From Begonia masoniana (taxonomy: Eukaryota > Streptophyta > Magnoliopsida > Cucurbitales > Begoniaceae), in contig CM039512.1 of assembly GCA_022432975.1 (NCBI GenBank), positions 44,181,124-44,245,123 on the forward strand: 64,000 bases of DNA, read 5' to 3'. Within the stretch, counting starts at the first letter, position 1. Each line of letters opens with the position of its first letter. Below are positions 1-9,764 of this stretch, piece by piece. A program made the position numbers and the translations under genes. The notes beneath the pieces are model-generated. The model did no database searches and had not been told where the DNA came from. It worked only from the letters and a program-made list of their open reading frames with translations.

Positions 1-283
1 TAAATGGCTAATTAATGGCTAATTAATCTAAAATAAAACTTACTTAGAACAAGAAAAAGAAAGATAAAAAGAAAAGAAAATAATAAATAACATAACAAAA
101 AAAAAATAAAATAAAATAAAATAAAATGATAAAATGAATAACAGAATTTAAGATAACTAAATTGGACCCTATTTAAAAGCAGAAAAATAAATAACATAAA
201 AGAAACAATAAATAAATAAAAAGACAATAAAATAAGAAACTAAAGAAAATTAAAAATAACAGTAAGAAAGAAGAAAAAAAAAA

Positions 284-314
<31 letters not shown>

Positions 315-602
315 ATGATAAAAAGAAAATAAAATGACTTAATCGGAACCTATTTAAAGAAAAATAAAAATAAAAGACAAGAATTAAAGAAAATAGAGAA
401 AATAAAATGATATAAGAAACTAAAACATAAAAATAGAAATACTAATAATAATGATAAGAAATAAAATAAAAACAAAAAATAAAAATAAATAACAAATGGG
501 TTACAAAAGATGATTATTTTTATTTTTATTTATTTTGTTTTTTTTTTTTTTTTTTTTAATTTAATACTAATAAAATGAAATAAAAATAAAAATAAAAAAT
601 AA
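1..602. repeat. A-rich spacer of the Athila-type element
   Basis: Very A-rich sequence with no credible gene. It holds an (AAAT)n microsatellite at about 279-316 and a T tract at about 535-556. It lies downstream of the Gag-protease ORF on the minus strand, where Athila elements carry a long non-coding region before the 3' LTR. That LTR is outside the window, so assignment to the element is inferred from position. Confidence 0.5.
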
Positions 603-677
603 AAAGGATACTTGGGTGGGTTGCCTCCCACCAAGCGCTTGTTTTAGCGTCATTAGCTTGACGTTGTAAGCCTCTTG
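603..677 (-). pseudogene. Relic of Athila integrase C-terminal end
   Basis: Just after the stop of the Gag-protease ORF the minus strand can be read as KLMTLKQALGGRQPTQV. The pattern ALxGRQPTQ resembles the extreme end of the Athila pol polyprotein as I remember it. It is a short stretch in another frame from the ORF, so the call rests on the motif and on its position at the edge of the A-rich spacer. Confidence 0.4.
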
Positions 678-3029
678 CTAATCTGGTGCACGGAGAATAA
701 TAGTAGTATCATTCTGAAAAACCCCGTTAAGATACGGCTTCGCTCTTTGTCCGTTTACTAATTTATCAATTTCAGGAAGCTTTTTGTCTGGCACATTATC
801 GTCAATTGGCTCATTGCTAGCTGTTGGGTAATTTATGGATTTATATACTTTGAATGTCACCTCGTCATCATATACTTGCAATTTGAGCTCTCCTTTTCTT
901 AGATCAATAACAGCTCCCCCTGTTGCTAAAAATGGTTGACCTAATATTATCGGGATGCCTCGGTTTTCGTCCATATCAAGAATCAAGAAATCAGCGGGAA
1001 AAATAAACTTGTCGACTTTGACAAGGACATCTTCAATCATCCCATACGGATGCTTTATAGAGCGATCAGCCATCTGTAGGATTACACTGGTGGGCTTTGC
1101 TTCACCAATACCAAGCCTCCGAAATATGGATAGAGGCATCAGGTTAATGCTGGCTCCTAAATCACAAAGTGCCCTTTCAAATATAAAATCCCCAATTTCG
1201 CATGGAATAGTGAAACTTCCTGGGTCTTTCAGTTTTTGTGGAAGCTTCCGTTGAATAATAGCACTGCATTCTTCAGTCAAAGCGATTGTACTGCCGTCTT
1301 CGATCTTACGCTTATGAGACAAAATATCTTTTACAAATTTGGCATATTTAGGCATTTGCTCCAGTGCCTCAGCGAACGGGATGTTGATGTGTAATTGTTT
1401 GAACACTTTCAAGAATTTTTCAAACTGCTTATCCAAATTTGCATTTTTCAGGCGTTGTGGGAAAGGGACTTTTGGGATAATTTCCTTTGGGATGTGGGGT
1501 GGAGCTTCCTGTAGCTCTTGATCCTTTGGTGTGGACTCGGATGATGACGAATGCATTCCGTCATGTGCGACCACTTTCTTATTTTCTTTGGTACAATTTT
1601 CAATTACTGCTCCACTCCTAAGTGTGATGGCATTGCACTGTTCTCTAGGATTGACTTCAGTGGAACTGGGTAATGTGCCCTGAGGGCGACCATTTAGTGC
1701 AGCTGCCATCTGGCCCATTTGTGTTTCTAAGCTTCGAATTTGGGCTGACTGGTTTTGCAAGGTTGTTCGTGTTTCGGCCATAAATTTAGTTGTGTACTCC
1801 CCCATTTCAGCAATCATATTACTAGTGTGTTCTCCCATCTTTGCAATTAAATCCTCCAGATTAGATTTTCTCTCTGGAAACGGAGGTCCCGACTGATTAG
1901 CTTGTGGCATCTGTATGGCGTTGTTCGGGTTCTTCCACGAGAAGTTCGGATGATTGTTGTGCCCCCCATTATAGTAATTTCTGGAATTTTGAAGCGTCGG
2001 TCTATTATAATTGCCCACAAATTGAGCTTGTTCAGATGAATTGCTAGCCATTTGGTTTCCTTGTTGACAGTTTTCACTAGCATGTGGTCCTTGGCACCAA
2101 TGACATTGTATGATCGGGGAATGAATTGCATTAACTCGAGCTTGATTACCTTGGATGTGCTGAGTGAGGGATGCAACCTGTGTAGTCAATGCTTTTATCG
2201 CTTCCATTTCTGGGGTATTTGGCTGCCTCCTCAAAATCTGACGTTCAACAGGACACTGGTCATTATTTAGGGATAACTCTTCTAACAGGTTAAATGCCTC
2301 CACTTCTGTCTTTTGAAGTATTGATCCACCAGCTGCAGAGTTGACAAGAGTCCGTGTAGAAGGTGATAGGCCGATGAAGAACGTCTGTATTTGCATCCAT
2401 TGTGGTAGACCATGTTGAGGGCATTTTCGTAAAAGTTCCTTGAATCGGCCCCATGCTTCGTAGACCGTCTCGCCATCGAATTGATTAAAGTTGTTAATTT
2501 CGTTGCGAAGTTTTGCTATTTTTTCAAAGGGAAAGAATTTAGATAGGAATCTTTGAACTAATTCATTCCACGTTGTAATTGAATCCGGGGGTAAGGAATT
2601 TAACCAGTTTTTAGCGCGATCTCTTAGTGTAAAGGGGAACAACCTAACCCTAACAGCATCATCAGAAACATTATGATATTTAAACGTGCCACAGACCTCA
2701 ACGAAGCTTGCAATATGATCTTTTGGATCCTCGTTAGGCAGACCACAGAATTGATACTGCTGGATCATTTGTATGGTTCCCGGCTTTATTTCAAAATTGT
2801 TGCACGTGATAGCAGGTTTCCGAATTGCTGATTGAATCCCGTCCATGGATGGCATAACATAATCGAGCAAAGTTCGCCGTTCGACCTCTGCCACTTCAAC
2901 CCTCCGTTGTAGATTTGCGTTTTGATCATCTGCCATAATTGCTAGTTTTGTTTCCCTTCGATTTCGGCGACAGGTTCGTTCAATTTCAAGGTCGATAGGG
3001 ATTAGGTTGGCAGTACCTAATTTTCGCAT
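678..3029 (-). CDS. Athila-type Gag-protease polyprotein fused to an integrase tail
   Basis: Unbroken 783-residue ORF. Residues about 100-255 are the plant retrotransposon Gag domain, which builds the virus-like particle. A CCHC-like knuckle (CHWCQGPHASENC) lies at 309-321 and would bind RNA. Residues about 615-715 are an aspartic protease with the Athila-style active site CDLGAS (Asp about 623) and the flap-side motif ILGQPFLATG. The last 27 residues (NGQRAKPYLNG and following) look like the C-terminal tail of a Ty3 integrase, not protease. Reverse transcriptase, RNase H and the integrase core are absent, and the ORF stays open across the join. The first Met is 32 residues before a second Met (MADDQNAN), which could be the true start. 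The primer site and LTR lie immediately upstream on the same strand. It is probably a non-autonomous element that needs pol in trans; that is inference. Confidence 0.85.
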   Translation of the reverse strand: MRKLGTANLIPIDLEIERTCRRNRRETKLAIMADDQNANLQRRVEVAEVERRTLLDYVMPSMDGIQSAIRKPAITCNNFEIKPGTIQMIQQYQFCGLPNEDPKDHIASFVEVCGTFKYHNVSDDAVRVRLFPFTLRDRAKNWLNSLPPDSITTWNELVQRFLSKFFPFEKIAKLRNEINNFNQFDGETVYEAWGRFKELLRKCPQHGLPQWMQIQTFFIGLSPSTRTLVNSAAGGSILQKTEVEAFNLLEELSLNNDQCPVERQILRRQPNTPEMEAIKALTTQVASLTQHIQGNQARVNAIHSPIIQCHWCQGPHASENCQQGNQMASNSSEQAQFVGNYNRPTLQNSRNYYNGGHNNHPNFSWKNPNNAIQMPQANQSGPPFPERKSNLEDLIAKMGEHTSNMIAEMGEYTTKFMAETRTTLQNQSAQIRSLETQMGQMAAALNGRPQGTLPSSTEVNPREQCNAITLRSGAVIENCTKENKKVVAHDGMHSSSSESTPKDQELQEAPPHIPKEIIPKVPFPQRLKNANLDKQFEKFLKVFKQLHINIPFAEALEQMPKYAKFVKDILSHKRKIEDGSTIALTEECSAIIQRKLPQKLKDPGSFTIPCEIGDFIFERALCDLGASINLMPLSIFRRLGIGEAKPTSVILQMADRSIKHPYGMIEDVLVKVDKFIFPADFLILDMDENRGIPIILGQPFLATGGAVIDLRKGELKLQVYDDEVTFKVYKSINYPTASNEPIDDNVPDKKLPEIDKLVNGQRAKPYLNGVFQNDTTIILRAPD

Positions 3030-3169
3030 GCACCTGCAATGTGCAAATAATGTAATTTAAGCTTACAATAAAATAAAATAAAATAAATAAATAATAATAA
3101 AAAAAAAATAAATTAAAATTTCAAATATAAACTAAAATCAAATAATTCAAAAAAATAACAAAATTTATT

Positions 3170-3186
3170 CCCCGGCAACGGCGCCA
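3170..3186 (-). promoter_or_regulatory. Primer-binding site, tRNA-Asp type
   Basis: The minus strand reads TGGCGCCGTTGCCGGGG, complementary to the 3' end of plant tRNA-Asp including CCA. It lies six bases inside the LTR border, as expected for priming minus-strand DNA synthesis. This primer is typical of Athila elements. Confidence 0.85.
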
Positions 3187-3192
3187 AAAACT

Positions 3193-4780
3193 TGTTGCGA
3201 AAAATCGTTATACGCAAGTGTACGTGTCGCAAAAGTAATAAAGTGTATATAAAAGTACGAGTGTCGATCCCACGAGGAATAATTATGTTAAAAGTTGAAT
3301 ATCTAATTTCTAGTTTAATTTGAAAAGAAACAATAAATTTAGTGATTTGGATTTTTAAAACTAAAATAATTCAAATAAAATAAGTGAACAATTTAAATAA
3401 AATATTCTAAAATAAAGAAGTAAGATTATATGTTGAGAAAATCCAGGGTTCCGATTTCACTTAGCTAATCCTATTTATCAGACCTAATTCAAATAGTTAA
3501 ATCCTATTTCTATGTGTTGATGGCAATTTCACGAAAATATTTATCAATCTCTCTCGAGCAAAGATAAACTTATTCAACTAACGAATTATCACCTCTCGGT
3601 CTCTAATCCTGAGAATTAATTGAATACATTAGGAACAAGAAATTATATTACCACTCAAACGCCCTAACTATCTCTAGCCTAGGGTCCTTTTTAAGGCAAA
3701 ATATTCAGTGCACGGTTAAATTCTCCGCTCTCGCATCCCGAATCAACCTTAAAGTTCTTAGTTTTGGTGATCAAGCAAACCTAAGCATTACGTCCAGAAT
3801 AGATTACTCAACACAGAACAGGAACAGGAAATTAAATACTTGAATTAAGAAAAATAAATAATCATAACTAGGCTACATCGAAACCCTAGAACAAACGTTT
3901 AGTTCATGCTAAAAGGTAAATAAACAACAATAATATTAAATAGTTGCATAATGAAACAGTGAAAGGAAAAAGAAAAGAAAATTGAAAATATCCTGATCGC
4001 CGACGAAAATCGCCTCTGTGATGCTCTCAGTCGCGGCCTCCTAATCAGACTCCAAGATCCCCCACAATTTAGGTCTGCTAGGTTTTTAATAGTTTCTTTT
4101 AACTTGATCAATGGTTGAGATTTAATTTTGCTTCAGATCAATGGCTCGGATTAAAACACGTTATCTTTCCATATAACAGTTGCTTGGCGATCGGTCTCTG
4201 GCTGTGTAAGGCGCACGGTCGCTGCATTCTTCTGCTCCATCTTCATGTAAATGTGTGGCAGCGATCAATCTCTGTAGTTTATAGGAATTGATCGCTTCCT
4301 CTTTTATGTGTAATGTAACATAGCGATCTATCTCTGGCAGTTGTAGAGATCGATCGCTGATTCTCTTTAAGTGCTTCAACCGTATCAGTGTAGCGGCGAT
4401 CGATCTCTGCATTAGATGGAGATCGATCGCTGCTTGAAATTTATCCAATAGCAGTTCACTGGCTGGCGATCAGTTTCTGGACGGTTTAGAACTCGATCGC
4501 TGCTTGCTTCCTGTGGCGATTATAGTGTGTGGCGATCGATCTCTGTGAATTCATGGAGATCGATCGCCACTTCTCCTTCAATTCTCTTCATGTATGGCTA
4601 CCGATCTCAAGATTGTTTGGAGATCAGTAGCCACTTCTTCTTTATTCAACATTTTCTTTCTGTTCCTATTTGTCTGCACACTCACGCAAATCTCGTCAAA
4701 TTCTTCCAAATCACTTGAGTAAAACTTATCATTTCAAGTATTAAAGAATATAAATAAGTGCGTAAAATACACACTTATCA
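3193..4780 (-). mobile_element. 5' LTR of the Athila-type element
   Basis: Read on the minus strand it starts TGATAAGTGTGTATTTTACG and ends with ATTTTTCGCAACA, giving TG...CA ends and about 1588 bp. It abuts the tRNA-Asp primer site on one side and copia gag sequence on the other. A TATA-like TTATTTATATTC lies about 30 bases inside the start. The U3-side third contains the hairpin array described separately. The matching LTR and target duplication (expected ATGCG) lie beyond the window start, so insertion into copia is inferred from one border only. Confidence 0.8.
4186..4637. repeat. Array of GCGATCGATCTC stem-loops in the Athila LTR
   Basis: About seven successive units of some 50-70 bp, each with the plan GCGATCGATCTCTG, a short spacer, then GAGATCGATCGC. 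Two are perfect: arms 4396-4407/4419-4430 (12 bp) and 4531-4543/4556-4568 (13 bp). The others show one or more mismatches, and the outermost one has changed to GGCTACCGATCTC/GAGATCAGTAGCC, keeping the pairing through changes on both arms. The spacers differ between units, so the stems rather than the whole unit are what is repeated. Confidence 0.85.
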
Positions 4781-5714
4781 ATGCGTTTAGCCAGTGATAG
4801 CAAACTGATGCTGAGTGGCCCACCTTAAAGCAGATTTTGCACTTAGGCTTGTTGGATCTGGGTCGTGGGCACCAGCTTGGGTTCGGATGAGATCCAAAAG
4901 CTGAACCACAAAAAAACTGATTCTATGGAAAAGCCGGTGTGAAAGTAGGTCGAAAATTTGGGGATTGATTGAATGATGGCTGAGAAGGGCAAAACGGCCT
5001 CTAAACGGTGGTATTGGCTTGAAGGGAGCTCGGAAGCTGTATCGATGTGTTCTGCTTTTCCAGGAGAAATTCATAGCCATAGAGAAGGCTTTGAATCTCC
5101 TCAATCGGTGGTTGGTCGGTTCGATTTGTGATGGAGGTGACAAATGGGTTATATTCACTACCTAAACCTCCAAGAAAATAGATGAGGTGATCGCAGTATG
5201 ATACTGGTTCGCCAATGGCTGATAAAGTGTTGCATATTGATGTGAGTTTCTGTATGTATGCAGCGGCTGAAATGCCATCATTCGACAAATCGTGAAGCTG
5301 ACTACGGAGTTCTGTTATTCTGACCAAAGAAGCTGAAGAGAACATTCGACCCAGTGCCAACCACATTTCCGTAGCAGAGTCTAAACTAACTATTTGGGGA
5401 AGAATTTCTTCAAAAAGAGAGGAAAAAATCTAACTCATGATGAGTCGATTATAACGTTGCCAAACTTGAAAATTTGGGTTTAATTGACTAGAAAGGGAAT
5501 CAAGAAATTGAGGAAGAGGATAGGAACCATCCAGAATGTTGTCAATACCGTTAGCTATGACAACATTTAGGATTTGTGTTTTCCAAATAAGATAATTTGT
5601 GGAGTCCAATTTGATTGTTAGGGTTTGGTTCATTGAGGAGAAAGGAGAGAGGGTTGCTGTTTGAAGAGAATTTAAAATTGTCGAGCTTGAGGATGCCATT
5701 AGCTCTGATACCAA
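4781..5714 (-). pseudogene. Ty1/copia Gag, interrupted
   Basis: Minus-strand copia Gag of the UBN2/DUF4219 type. The N-terminal part (from ATG at about 5697) contains IKLDSTNYLIWKTQI; an in-frame TAG at 5430-5432 separates it from the continuation LRSQLHDLSNDG and YIQKLTSICNTL (5366-5001) in the same frame. A further frame change is needed to reach the zinc knuckle CKICFKVGHSASVC at about 4800-4845. The sequence then stops abruptly at the Athila LTR. The remainder, if present, lies left of the window. Confidence 0.85.
5702..5713 (-). promoter_or_regulatory. Copia primer-binding site, initiator tRNA-Met
   Basis: The minus strand reads TGGTATCAGAGC, the standard plant copia primer site complementary to initiator tRNA-Met. 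It sits just upstream of the Gag start and next to the short LTR. Confidence 0.85.
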
Positions 5715-5733
5715 GATAGATTTTCAAAAAAGA

Positions 5734-5960
5734 TGAGAAAGAAGAAGGTGAAGAAGAGAAGTTAAGAGAGAGAAGTTTCTGTTGAATGATTCCTCTGTTA
5801 CTTTCACTATATCAAATCTATTGTTTACAATGTATATGTATATAACCTAAAAACTAATGAAGAGGGTAATTTTGTAAACAATTATAAAAGATGACTAAAC
5901 TAACAAAAAGCTAATAAAAACAAATATGGAAAACAGTGCTGGAATTGTTATATGCTAACA
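5734..5960 (-). mobile_element. Short 5' LTR of copia element 1
   Basis: Minus-strand LTR of about 227 bp beginning TGTTAGCATATAACAATTCC and ending near CTTTCTCA, a common size for small plant copia elements. The inner border is placed at the nearest CA before the primer site and may be off by some bases. Its partner is not in the window. Confidence 0.6.
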
Positions 5961-5987
5961 AATATTATATTAACCTTTAAAAATTTA

Positions 5988-6139
5988 CAACGTGATAATA
6001 CACAACAAAGTCTCATTGTAACACGTCCTAAGTCTGGCCCGATTAGATTGGGATGGACCAAGGCTCGAGCCTTGTTAGGCCTATCCTAGATTGGGTGGTT
6101 GGGCCCACTGGGCTTAGACCCCATGTCAATTTGCAAGTC
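5988..6139 (+). repeat. Diverged direct repeat, copy 1
   Basis: About 150 bp sharing ACACAACAAAGTCTC, GGCTCGAGC, AGATTGGGTGGT and TTGCAAGTC-like blocks, in order, with a second copy at about 6868-7004. The copies are about 880 bp apart in the same orientation. I see no TG/CA ends or primer site that would make them LTRs. Confidence 0.6.
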
Positions 6140-6588
6140 TAAATTGTTTATTTATGATACTTTGAAGTTTTTTTATGAATAGTAAACTTTGAGAGTTTTT
6201 TAAAAAAAAAATCAAAAATTTGGGGTTTAAATTAAAAATTTGGAGTTTATAAAAGGAGTGGAAAAAACGACCTCCTTTCATTGGTCAAGGAGAGCACAAC
6301 ATAGAGGAGAGAGAGTCAAGAGTCCGTTTTTGTCATTTTTCCATCAGATCAAAGTCTTTACGTTTTCTTTGTGTATTTGGCAATGATCTTCAAGGATATG
6401 TCATTTCTGACCTCTGTTTCATTAGTTTTTGTCTGATTTTCGTATTTCTCGTTAGATTGTGAGTTCAAAAAGTAGAAATCATTAGTTGAATCGACGTATT
6501 TTTGAGCCTTGAAATTGCTAGTATAAGTTTTAAATAGAGTTTTGGCATGGTTAGTCAAAAAAATTGAGTTTTCCGATCGATGGTCGAT

Positions 6589-6669
6589 GAATATGATTTA
6601 AATTGTGACATAACAGAACATGATTTAAATTGTGACATAACAGAACATGATTTAAATTGCGACATAACA
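6589..6669 (+). repeat. Three tandem copies of a 27-bp unit
   Basis: Three adjacent 27-bp units, each containing ATGATTTAAATTGTGACATA. Units 1 and 2 differ at one base (GAATATG against GAACATG), and unit 3 carries TTGCGACA in place of TTGTGACA. It lies between the two direct repeats and looks like a young minisatellite. Confidence 0.9.
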
Positions 6670-6867
6670 ATGTGTTATGCCGGATAGTAAATAGGTCTTC
6701 TATTGCAAATTTAGTTTTGAGTTGAGCGATTAGGTCTTCCTAGATAACCGGGTCATTCCACTTGACTATTCTATCTAGATCCGACTCTAAATAGTGACTT
6801 ATTGTTTTGAGAATCAATTTGTTTAAAATAAAACTGCATTATCATATATCAATCACATGTAAATACA

Positions 6868-7004
6868 ACACGACAATACACAACAAAGTCTCGTTTTAAC
6901 ATGTTCCAACCTTGATTAGATAGGCTCGAGCTTTGCTAGGCCCACCTTAGATTGGGTGGTCGAGTCCGCTGGCCTTAGACTCCAAGCCAATATGCAAGTC
7001 CAAT
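6868..7004 (+). repeat. Diverged direct repeat, copy 2
   Basis: Partner of the repeat at 5988-6139, with many substitutions between them. Together with the minisatellite it could reflect a segmental duplication of about 0.9 kb, or the ends of a decayed element. Confidence 0.6.
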
Positions 7005-7686
7005 ATTCAAAAGAGTCGATTGGAAGACCAGCCCGCATGATAAGCCCCGAGGTGGTCGACCTAGCTTTGTAATAACTTTTTTTTTCCTTTTCTATAAGCT
7101 ATAAATTTGATTAAAGAGAATTTAACATGTAGCTTTACAATTAAGCCAAAATTCTGGTTGATTTGTAAAAGTTACCCACAAGAGTGAGGTGGGCAGTTCG
7201 AAGGTTGGTGAAATGTAGACTGTGTCTCCAACAGAGCATAAGAAATGAGCAGCTCCATACAGAGCAACATCATCTGCCGCCACTGCTGGCGCTGCTCCTG
7301 ATGCCCCCCACTGCAATCTCAGATGCCTCTTGTAACCATGTCTATTATTAACATTCATGACTTGTGCTTTATTTGCTTTTTTGCTCTAGTGTTACGGCCT
7401 GGGGAATTTAAAGTGAAAAAGTTTTTGGTCAAGCTAGATCTTCCTTCTCTCTCTTCCCCCACAAGAAAGTGAAATAACATATACTTTGTCTCTCTAGATT
7501 CCTCTCTCTTTCTCTCTCTAACTCTGCCGGTGGGTCAGTCTATGTTTCTTTTGTTCGTATTCTCTAATATCCGGCACTACGATTGGAATAACCCAGGATC
7601 TGCTTTTTTAACATACTCATTCAGTCATTCTCCACCAACTCAAGGACTTCATCTCTGTCTTTGGCTATTCCCAAATGAAGATAGCC

Positions 7687-8326
7687 ATGGCCAGAACTAG
7701 GAGCTCTAACAAGTCTCCAAAAGGCACTTCCACTGGACAGAAAAAGTTGGGAACGAAGAAGGGCTTGAAGCTCCAACCCTGAAATCTTCCTCTGAAGTTG
7801 CAGAGAAAGAAAAAGAAGAAGACGATCGACCTCAGCCGCAAGTTTTACTTCAAGGGTAGAGAAGAAAACTGCAGTAAATTGCAGTTTCAAGGCTCAAATC
7901 GGTGCTGACTGTGTTTGGCAAGAACAGAGGCAACCTCCCACTCGGGCTCGGCCCACGAGTGGTCGGAACCCTCTTCGGCTCCCGGCGAGGGTACGTTCAT
8001 TTCGCGTTCCAGAAGGATCCGACTGCCCACCCTTCTCTGTTGATAGAGCTAGCCACGCCAATTAGTGGGTTGGTGAAAGAAATGGCGTCTGGGTTGGTTA
8101 TAATTGCGTTGGAATGTGACAAAGCTAAAGAAGACGAGAAGAAGCCAGTGAGACTGCTAGAGGAGCCTGCTTGGAGGACGTTCTGCAATGGCAAAAAGTG
8201 TGGATTTGCAGCTAGACAAGATTGTGAACCGAAGGACTGGAAAATCTTAAAAGCTCTAGAGCCTATTTCAATGGAGGCCGGAGTTTTAGCCGGAAACGAC
8301 GGAGAAGCTGAGCATGTACCGTTAGC
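7687..8326 (+). pseudogene. MIZ1: MIZU-KUSSEI 1-like (DUF617) gene, 5' part
   Basis: MIZ1-family proteins act in root hydrotropism at the ER membrane. The ATG at 7687 opens MARTRSSNKSPKG. A frameshift before 7728 leads to the family signature FHWTEKVG and an acidic linker, then in-frame stops TAG at 7857 and TAA at 7875. From 7878 the domain is clear: VSRLKSVLTVFGKNR, VVGTLFGSRRGYVHFAFQKD, LIELATPISGLVKEMASGLV, WRTFCNGKKCGF and ILKALEPISMEAGVL. At 8326 the gene is cut by a copia LTR, and its last about 38 codons reappear at 25349. The junction frame does not match (GAGCATGTACATGAGG reads through correctly only with a shift), a further lesion. The family usually has a single coding exon, so introns do not explain the stops. 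Clear pseudogene. Confidence 0.9.
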
Positions 8327-9072
8327 TTATGAAGTTTTCTGCTGTTATGTATTACGTCAACCGATTGATCAAACTTCGACTTCGTCGACCGATTGTAAGA
8401 AAGATCGGACTTCGACGTCGACCGATTACACGAAAGACAGAAGCATTGACCGATCGCAAAAAGATTGCGATCGATCGCCCCTTATGCTTCTTGATTGTTT
8501 GGTTGACAGAGGCATCGCCGATCGATCGCTTCTCCTGAGTGATCGATCGGCGGTGCTCTGTTTTGCAAAGAATCTTTCCCTGAATAATCCAATTTTCTGA
8601 AAATCAAACGTCAAGCTTAAGTCCCACGTGATGTGGCCCTATAAATTCAAATCTTATTGGTTAAAAATTTGTATTAATTGCTTAATTTGATGGAAATCAA
8701 GCTTAATGAAGAATAAATAGAGAAATGGTCCTCTCTCTCTCTCTCGGATAAGAATGTACACAGTGGGTTTTCTCCATCAAGAACCACTGCTAAAGAAAAC
8801 CTAAGGGAAAAGGGAGAGAAACTATTCCTTAAGCATGGACTCGGGTAAGTTAAATTCTTTCCTTGTGAATTGACGTATGTGAAAATCATTGATTCAACAT
8901 ATTGGCGTTTTTCTATAATGAAAAAGGAAGTGAAAAAATTAAGATACCATGAAGTTGTGATAATTCAAAAATAATGTTCATGTAAGAAAATTGATTGATA
9001 TTTGTGAAAATTAATTAATTCATGATCTTGTAATTTCTCTGTTAAGAAAATAAGAGAAAATTAAAGCTAACA
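8327..9072 (+). mobile_element. Left LTR of copia element 2
   Basis: About 746 bp, nearly the same as LTRs at 24593-25343 and 26347-27097. Its first bases CGTTAGCTTATG are mutated from TGTTAGCATCTG. It is preceded by TGTAC (8322-8326), which is repeated right after the right LTR, a 5-bp target duplication. The U3 part holds palindromic CGATCG clusters (8364-8551). A TATA-like CCTATAAATTC follows at about 8637, and a CT microsatellite lies near 8731-8745. The LTR ends AAAGCTAACA. Confidence 0.9.
8364..8551. repeat. CGATCGATCGC palindromes in the copia 2 LTR
   Basis: Repeated CGACCGATTG words are followed by perfect stem-loops: CGATCGCAA (8451-8459) with TTGCGATCG (8465-8473), and GCCGATCGATC (8517-8527) with GATCGATCGGC (8541-8551). 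The same array is present in the other two LTR copies, with the middle copy (24593-25343) visibly eroded. Confidence 0.85.
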
Positions 9073-9074
9073 TG

Positions 9075-9085
9075 TGGTATCAGAG
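9075..9085 (+). promoter_or_regulatory. Primer-binding site of copia element 2
   Basis: TGGTATCAGAG two bases after the left LTR, complementary to initiator tRNA-Met. About 680 bases of untranslated leader follow before Gag, with no feature recognised. Confidence 0.85.
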
Positions 9086-9764
9086 AATGAGTTTTAGAAC
9101 AGTTGATTTTCCATAATGAATAATCGTATATTTATCTGTTGTTTAATGATTGTTTTATGTTAAAATAAGGATGAATAATTGGTGAAATTAAGAAATTTCG
9201 GAATTATTGATTGTGATTGATCACTGTTTTTGATTGAAAATAATGAAATAATTCTTGATTTTGGATGTTTTTTGTGTGAATTAAGATATTATTAGTTTCG
9301 TGCTTATTTAATTTGATATCTGAATTATGTTTAATTCGTTAGTCACCAAAGTGACCGAATTATAAAGGTTTTTGCATATATCAAATTTATTAAAATCAAT
9401 TACTCATGTTTTATGTGATGCTCGATAATGAACTCACATGATGAGAATTATAATTTTGACATGAGTATATTGATTTTCACGATTATAAAATATGTTGAAT
9501 CGCCCAAAGGTGGATTGGTTATTTTATAATTGTGAATATGATTGTGGTAAGTTGATATGCCTTGAGTAAGTGTGTTTAGTATATCCAAAGATAAAGAACA
9601 TGTCTATATCAAGTATGTTGATTACCAATTATGTGAAATTTAAGTTGAGCATCTTTATGATTATATATTATTGTGTCACCCAAAGAAGAACTTCAATATA
9701 TATTTATGATTGTTTGATTGCCTTATGACTAAAAGCATTAAAGTTTGAGCATGATTTATATTTT

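Larger units (their letters stand above)
5961..7686. other. Non-coding stretch with repeats; possible MIZ1 upstream region
   Basis: No gene recognised. It contains a diverged direct repeat pair, a 27-bp tandem repeat (both listed separately) and, at about 7437-7540, a CT-rich tract of the kind seen in plant leaders and core promoters just before the MIZ1-like pseudogene. A 78-codon minus-strand ORF at 7122-7358 has no recognisable family. Confidence 0.4.

Noticed and set aside
7122..7358. Minus-strand ORF of 78 codons, fairly GC-rich
   Set aside because: No recognisable domain, no splice or promoter context; likely chance.
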